From assembly GCA_964392465.1 (NCBI GenBank), contig CAYMPC010000010.1:1-26797 (forward strand): a DNA stretch of 26,797 nt, in the 5' to 3' direction. The position numbers and the translations under genes were made by a program. The notes under the pieces are model-generated. The model did no database searches. It saw nothing but the letters and a program-made list of their open reading frames with translations, and had not been told where the DNA came from. The stretch's first letter is position 1, and every line of letters begins with the position of its first letter. Of the stretch, positions 23,019-26,797 are shown piece after piece. This DNA is from JAAXVZ01 sp964392465 (GTDB lineage Archaea; Nanobdellota; Nanobdellia; Woesearchaeales; GW2011-AR15).

Positions 23019-23276
23019 GTGATTATCATCGCTGAAAAAGAAAAAGATTTCGATATAAGTCAACACGTTCTCGTCCCAAAGCACACAAAGTTAAGCGATA
23101 AGGAAAAGATAGAGCTTATGGAAAAGTACAAAATAACTTTAAAAGACTTGCCTCGTATTTCTATGAAAGACCCCGCAATCTCACATTTGGATATTACTAC
23201 AGAAGACATAATAAAAATAGAAAGGCCTAGCCTAACTTCAAAAACAACAGTTTTCTTTAGAAAGGTGGTAAAATGA
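23019..23276 (+). CDS. rpoH: DNA-directed RNA polymerase subunit H
   Basis: RpoH (Rpb5 C-terminal-like), an assembly subunit of archaeal polymerase that sits at the DNA entry jaw. Conserved: HVLVPKHTKLSDKEKIELMEKY (about 16-37), LPRIS, DPAISHLDI, DIIKIERPSLTSKTTVFFRKVV. Length about 82-85 residues, as in other archaea. The start is unclear: no ATG precedes HVLVPKH. The only standard in-frame start is the GTG at 23019, but it lies inside the GGTGAT ribosome-binding site. The expected start position, nine bases on (23028), reads ATC. The gene begins 21 nt after tRNA-Lys without a visible TATA box, and its stop overlaps the rpoB2 ATG (ATGA). Confidence 0.93.
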   Translation: MIIIAEKEKDFDISQHVLVPKHTKLSDKEKIELMEKYKITLKDLPRISMKDPAISHLDITTEDIIKIERPSLTSKTTVFFRKVVK

Positions 23277-24754
23277 ATAGGAGAGATATTTTAATCAAAA
23301 AATACTTTGACGAAAATTCTTTTGTTAATTCTGATATTGAATCTTTCAATACCTTTGTAGAATGGGAGTTGCAGAAGATAGTGGATGAAAACGGCACAAT
23401 ATTGCCGACAATAATTCCTCACACAATTGATGAATTCAAGATTAAATTTGGAAAAGTGACTTTGGGAAGGCCACAGATAACAGAAGCAGATGGTTCAAAA
23501 AGGCCAATTTATCCAATAGAAGCAAGATTAAGAAAAATATCTTATTCTGCTCCTTTATTTATTGAGGTTAGCGCACATGTTGACGGCATTCAAAGAGAAT
23601 CTTTCACAGCACAGGTCGGAAGTTTTCCAATAATGCTGAAATCTAATTTTTGCCATCTTAAAGGCTTGAGCCAGAAAGAACTCATAGAAAAAGGAGAAGA
23701 TCCTTATGATCCAGGAGGCTATTTTATTATAAATGGAACAGAAAAAGTTTTAATTAATGTTGAAGATTTGGCCCCAAACAAAATGCTTGTTGAGGAAAAC
23801 GCAATGGGACCAAGTAGATTTACTGGAAAATTATTCAGTGAGCATGGTGCTTATAAGATTCCTCATACAATCGAGAAGATGAAAGACGATATTTTCTATC
23901 TTACATTTACTAGAGTTAAAAGGGTTCCTTTTATAATAGTCATAAAGGCACTTGGTTTGATTAAAGATGAAGAAATAATGAATTATATTGGTTCAGAATT
24001 CAAAGAGGAAGTATACATTAATCTTTATGATTTTGTAAATATAAAAAATGAAGAAGAAGCTCTAGATTACATAGCTAAAAAGATTGGAATCACACAAGCA
24101 AAAGAGATAAGAGTAGAAAGGATGAAAGAAATTCTTGACAAATATCTTTTTCCCCATCTTGGAACACAGAAAGAAGATAGAATATATAAAGCATATAACT
24201 TATGCAAATTGCTGAAGAGATATATTCTTGTTTCCAATGGAAAAATATCCGTAGATGATAAAGATCATTATATGAATAAAAGGTTGAAGTTATCTGGTGT
24301 TTTACTTGCAGATCTATTTAGGGTCAATTTAAAAGTATTAATTGGAGACTTGCTTTACAATTTCCAGAGAATTGTCAAGAGAGGAAAATTTCCTTCTATT
24401 AAAGTTATTATTAGAGATAAATTATTGACTCAGAGAATTTATAGCTCTATGGCTACAGGAAACTGGGTTGGCGGAAGAAAAGGAATTGCGCAGAGAATGC
24501 AGCGTTTGAATCACTTGGAAACATTGTCTCATTTGCAGAGGGTTGTAAGTCCGTTGTCTGCAAGCCAAGAAAATTTTGAGGCACGAGCCTTGCATAGCAC
24601 ACATTTAGGAAGATTGTGTCCTATTGAGACTCCAGAAGGAACTAATATTGGGTTAAGAAAGAATCTTGCTCTTCTAACTTTAATATCACAAGAACAAAAT
24701 GAAGAATCGCTGATTAAGACACTTAAATCAGCCGGCGTAAAACTTGTAAGGTGA
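23273..24754 (+). CDS. rpoB2: DNA-directed RNA polymerase subunit B'' (N-terminal half of B)
   Basis: The N-terminal part of the second-largest polymerase subunit, 493 residues, covering the protrusion, lobe and start of the fork. Conserved: FNTFVEWELQKIVDENG, ARLRKISYSAPLFIEV (about 85-100), DPGGYFIINGTEKVLINVEDLAPN (about 145-168), GNWVGGRKGIAQ, LSHLQRVVSPLSA and RALHSTHLGRLCPIETPEGTNIGL near the C-terminus. The protein ends soon after this segment; the rest of B is the next gene. The split is the one known from many euryarchaea, in which B'' and B' are separate chains. Start coupled to rpoH by ATGA overlap. Confidence 0.97.
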   Translation: MNRRDILIKKYFDENSFVNSDIESFNTFVEWELQKIVDENGTILPTIIPHTIDEFKIKFGKVTLGRPQITEADGSKRPIYPIEARLRKISYSAPLFIEVSAHVDGIQRESFTAQVGSFPIMLKSNFCHLKGLSQKELIEKGEDPYDPGGYFIINGTEKVLINVEDLAPNKMLVEENAMGPSRFTGKLFSEHGAYKIPHTIEKMKDDIFYLTFTRVKRVPFIIVIKALGLIKDEEIMNYIGSEFKEEVYINLYDFVNIKNEEEALDYIAKKIGITQAKEIRVERMKEILDKYLFPHLGTQKEDRIYKAYNLCKLLKRYILVSNGKISVDDKDHYMNKRLKLSGVLLADLFRVNLKVLIGDLLYNFQRIVKRGKFPSIKVIIRDKLLTQRIYSSMATGNWVGGRKGIAQRMQRLNHLETLSHLQRVVSPLSASQENFEARALHSTHLGRLCPIETPEGTNIGLRKNLALLTLISQEQNEESLIKTLKSAGVKLVR

Positions 24755-24759
24755 ATAAA

Positions 24760-26562
24760 ATGTCAGAAGTATTTTTAAACGGAAAATTTATAGGTAACAT
24801 AGACGATCCAAGAAAATTAGTTGATTTGTTTTTAGAAGAAAGGAGAAAAGGAAAAGTACATTATTCAATTAATATTTCTTATGAAGAAAACCAGGATTCT
24901 GTAAATATTGAAGCGTCAAGAGGAAGAGCAATAAGACCTTTAATAGTTGTTAAGGAAGGAAAACCCTTACTTACAGATAGACACCTTGAACAAATAGAAA
25001 AGGGGGAATTAACTTTTTCAGATTTAATTAATCAAGGAATAATAGAATATCTTGATGCAATGGAAGAGGAAAATGCCCTTGTTGCTTTTTTTGAAGAAGA
25101 ATTGACACAAGAGCACACACATATGGAGATACTTCCTTTGGCAATTGTTGGCTTATGTACAAGCCTAGTTCCTTTTGGTAATTTTAACCAATCTACAAGA
25201 CTTAATGCAGGAAGTAAAAATCAGAAACAGGCATTAGGGTTTTATACAGCAAATTTCCTTATTAGGATGGATATGGATGTTAATCTATTGCATGAGCCGC
25301 AGCTTCCTGTAGTACAGACAATCATGCATAAGTCTTCAGATTATGAAAAACACCCATCAGGACAAAATGTTGTTTTGGCAATTATTAGTTATGATGGATA
25401 TAACATGGAAGACGCTATAATCTTAAATAAAGCTTCTATAGAAAGAGGATTTGCAAGATCAACATATTATAGGCCAGTAATAAGTGAGGAATTGCGTTAC
25501 TCTGGAGGATTGGTTGATGAAATCTGTGTTCCAGATAAAGAAGTTAAAGGATACAAAAGCGAAAGAGATTATAGGTTTTTAGAGGGAGATGGTATTATTT
25601 TCCCTGAAGCAGTTGTTGCAGAAGGAGACGTTGTTATAGGAAAAACAAGTCCTCCAAGATTCTTAAGCAGCTTAGATGAGTATAATCTTACAACAAGCTC
25701 AAGAAGAGAGAGCTCTGTAGCAATGAAGCATGGAGAAAGAGGAGTTGTTGATTTTGTATTATTGACTGAAAACGAAGAAGGAAATAAATTGGTTCAGGCA
25801 AGAATTAGAGATCAAAGAATTCCTGAAATAGGAGATAAGTTTACTTCAAGACATGGGCAGAAAGGAGTAGTGGGCTTGATTCTTGACGCGGCAGATATGC
25901 CTTATTCATCTTCAGGAATCATTCCAGATATAATTTTCAACCCACATGGTATCCCTTCAAGAATGACTATTTCACATTTAATTGAATTATTAGGTGGAAA
26001 AGTAGGTGCATTGGGAGGAAGATATATTGATGGCACTTCCTTTGAAGCTGAAAAACATGAAGATTTGAGAAAAGAACTTGCTAAATTAGGATTCAGGGAA
26101 GATGGTACTGAAACATTTTATAGTGGAAGAACAGGGGAAATGTTGAAAGCCCAAATTTATGTTGGAGATATGTATTATCAAAAACTAAAACATATGGTAG
26201 CAAATAAAGTTCATGCAAGAGCAAGAGGTCCAATTCAATTATTGACCAGGCAGCCTACTGAAGGTAGAGCAAAAGAAGGAGGCCTGAGGTTAGGAGAAAT
26301 GGAGAAGGACACCTTTGTAGCGCATGGTGCTTCTATGCTATTAAAAGAAAGATTTGATGCAGATAGAACAATTGTTCCAGTATGTGAAGAATGTGGCTTA
26401 ATTGCAATTCACGATGAATACAAAAACAGGTCTTATTGCCCTGTTTGCGGTGAAAACACAGTTGTTTCAAATATTGAGCTTAGTTATGCATTCAAGCTTA
26501 TGATGGATGAATTAAAGTCTTTGGGTATTTATCCAAAGCTCATATTGAAGGACAAATATTAA
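24760..26562 (+). CDS. rpoB1: DNA-directed RNA polymerase subunit B' (C-terminal half of B)
   Basis: The catalytic-side part of subunit B, 600 residues. Conserved: RGRAIRPLIVV, EEEALVAF-like EEENALVAFFEEE, THMEILPLAIVGL, PFGNFNQSTRLNAGSKNQKQALG, SYDGYNMEDAIILNKAS, GDKFTSRHGQKGVVG, FNPHGIPSRMTISHLIELL, the RARGPIQLLTRQPTEGRAKEGG-type region, then GLRLGEMEKDTFVAHGA and a zinc site C542, C545, C560 and C563. A GTG at 24751 is part of the AGGTGA ribosome-binding site; the ATG at 24760 is preferred, five bases after the rpoB2 stop. Only five bases separate the two halves. Confidence 0.97.
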   Translation: MSEVFLNGKFIGNIDDPRKLVDLFLEERRKGKVHYSINISYEENQDSVNIEASRGRAIRPLIVVKEGKPLLTDRHLEQIEKGELTFSDLINQGIIEYLDAMEEENALVAFFEEELTQEHTHMEILPLAIVGLCTSLVPFGNFNQSTRLNAGSKNQKQALGFYTANFLIRMDMDVNLLHEPQLPVVQTIMHKSSDYEKHPSGQNVVLAIISYDGYNMEDAIILNKASIERGFARSTYYRPVISEELRYSGGLVDEICVPDKEVKGYKSERDYRFLEGDGIIFPEAVVAEGDVVIGKTSPPRFLSSLDEYNLTTSSRRESSVAMKHGERGVVDFVLLTENEEGNKLVQARIRDQRIPEIGDKFTSRHGQKGVVGLILDAADMPYSSSGIIPDIIFNPHGIPSRMTISHLIELLGGKVGALGGRYIDGTSFEAEKHEDLRKELAKLGFREDGTETFYSGRTGEMLKAQIYVGDMYYQKLKHMVANKVHARARGPIQLLTRQPTEGRAKEGGLRLGEMEKDTFVAHGASMLLKERFDADRTIVPVCEECGLIAIHDEYKNRSYCPVCGENTVVSNIELSYAFKLMMDELKSLGIYPKLILKDKY

Positions 26563-26571
26563 GGTGACAAA

Positions 26572-26797
26572 ATGGAAGAAGAAATTTACGTTTTCAAAAA
26601 AGTTGATTCAATAAGATTTGGTGTAATGTCACCAAAGATGATTAAGCAGATGTCTGCTGCTAAGATTGTAACTCCTGAACTTTATGATAAAGAAGGTTAT
26701 CCAGTAGATGGTGGATTAATGGATATAAGATTGGGAGTCATTGATCCAGGATTAAGATGTAAAACCTGCGGCTCAAAATTAAAGGAGTGTGTAGGTC
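26572..26797 (+). CDS. rpoA1: DNA-directed RNA polymerase subunit A', 5' end only
   Basis: The first 75 residues of the largest polymerase subunit; the gene continues past the window. VDSIRFGVMSPKMIKQMS is the typical start of A', followed by GGLMDIRLGVIDPGLRCKTCG, where the CxxC pair (C63, C66) begins the clamp zinc site and C73 is the next ligand. An AAGGTGAC ribosome-binding site precedes the ATG at normal spacing, nine bases after the rpoB1 stop, so it is part of the same operon. Confidence 0.95.
   Translation, partial: MEEEIYVFKKVDSIRFGVMSPKMIKQMSAAKIVTPELYDKEGYPVDGGLMDIRLGVIDPGLRCKTCGSKLKECVG

Noticed and set aside
1..26797. CRISPR arrays, insertion sequences, prophage or toxin-antitoxin genes
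   Set aside because: I saw no regularly spaced repeats, transposase or integrase motifs, or paired toxin/antitoxin frames on either strand.

Overview
The window is low-GC archaeal DNA. The strongest markers are an archaeal RNA polymerase cluster (rpoH, a B subunit split into B'' and B', then A'), ribosomal proteins eL43 and eS1, RpoP, prefoldin beta, KEOPS Pcc1, a type II methionine aminopeptidase, a class I archaeal CCA-adding enzyme, tRNA genes without encoded CCA that carry bulge-helix-bulge introns, and TATA boxes about 24-29 nt before many start codons. Bacterial-type GyrB, a pilin-like RKSQ-type signal, a dolichol-kinase-like protein, and a surface protein with cadherin-like and thrombospondin-like modules suggest a DPANN archaeon near Woesearchaeota or Pacearchaeota. 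That placement is inference; no rRNA gene is present.

Layout. 1-3013 (+): the 3' end of a radical SAM/SPASM protein, hisS, and an MFS transporter. 3068-5537: a small unknown protein, map (-), and pcm (+) fired from one palindromic TATA box, then a short MscS-like channel. 5534-6704 (-): a compact information-processing operon, rpl37ae-rpoP-pcc1-pfdB-UPF0147, with 1-nt gaps or 4-nt overlaps. 6705-7165 has no protein gene. It holds tRNA-Pro(UGG) with an 83-nt intron in the T-loop, and a folded element with box C and box D directly against the tRNA 3' end. 7166-7795: HAD phosphatase. 7813-9646 (-): dedA, PAP2 phosphatase and a dolichol-kinase-like gene, a likely polyprenyl-lipid carrier recycling set. 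9723-12142 (-): a pilin-like exported protein coupled to a secreted protein resembling a glycosidase that lost its acid/base. 12196-13437 (-): cca. 13621-14880: an aminotransferase. 14881-15114: a promoter region with three AACCTTTATA motifs and a possible leader peptide, then gyrB. 17049-19627: two unknown proteins flanking a cation/proton antiporter. 19718-20476: ribosomal protein eS1. 20599-22593: a modular surface protein. 22594-26797: a structured leader, tRNA-Asp, intron-bearing tRNA-Lys, then rpoH-rpoB2-rpoB1-rpoA1 (cut by the window end).

Gene cooperation. tRNA genes, the CCA enzyme, HisRS and Pcc1 make and modify tRNA. The polymerase genes sit straight after tRNA-Lys with no visible promoter of their own. 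The envelope genes (DedA, PAP2, lipid kinase, pilin-like and surface proteins, MscS, antiporter) suggest a cell investing in its surface despite a compact genome. The items I think deserve most attention are the T-loop tRNA intron, the box C/D-like element beside it, the missing ATG of rpoH, and the pseudo-glycosidase gene pair.
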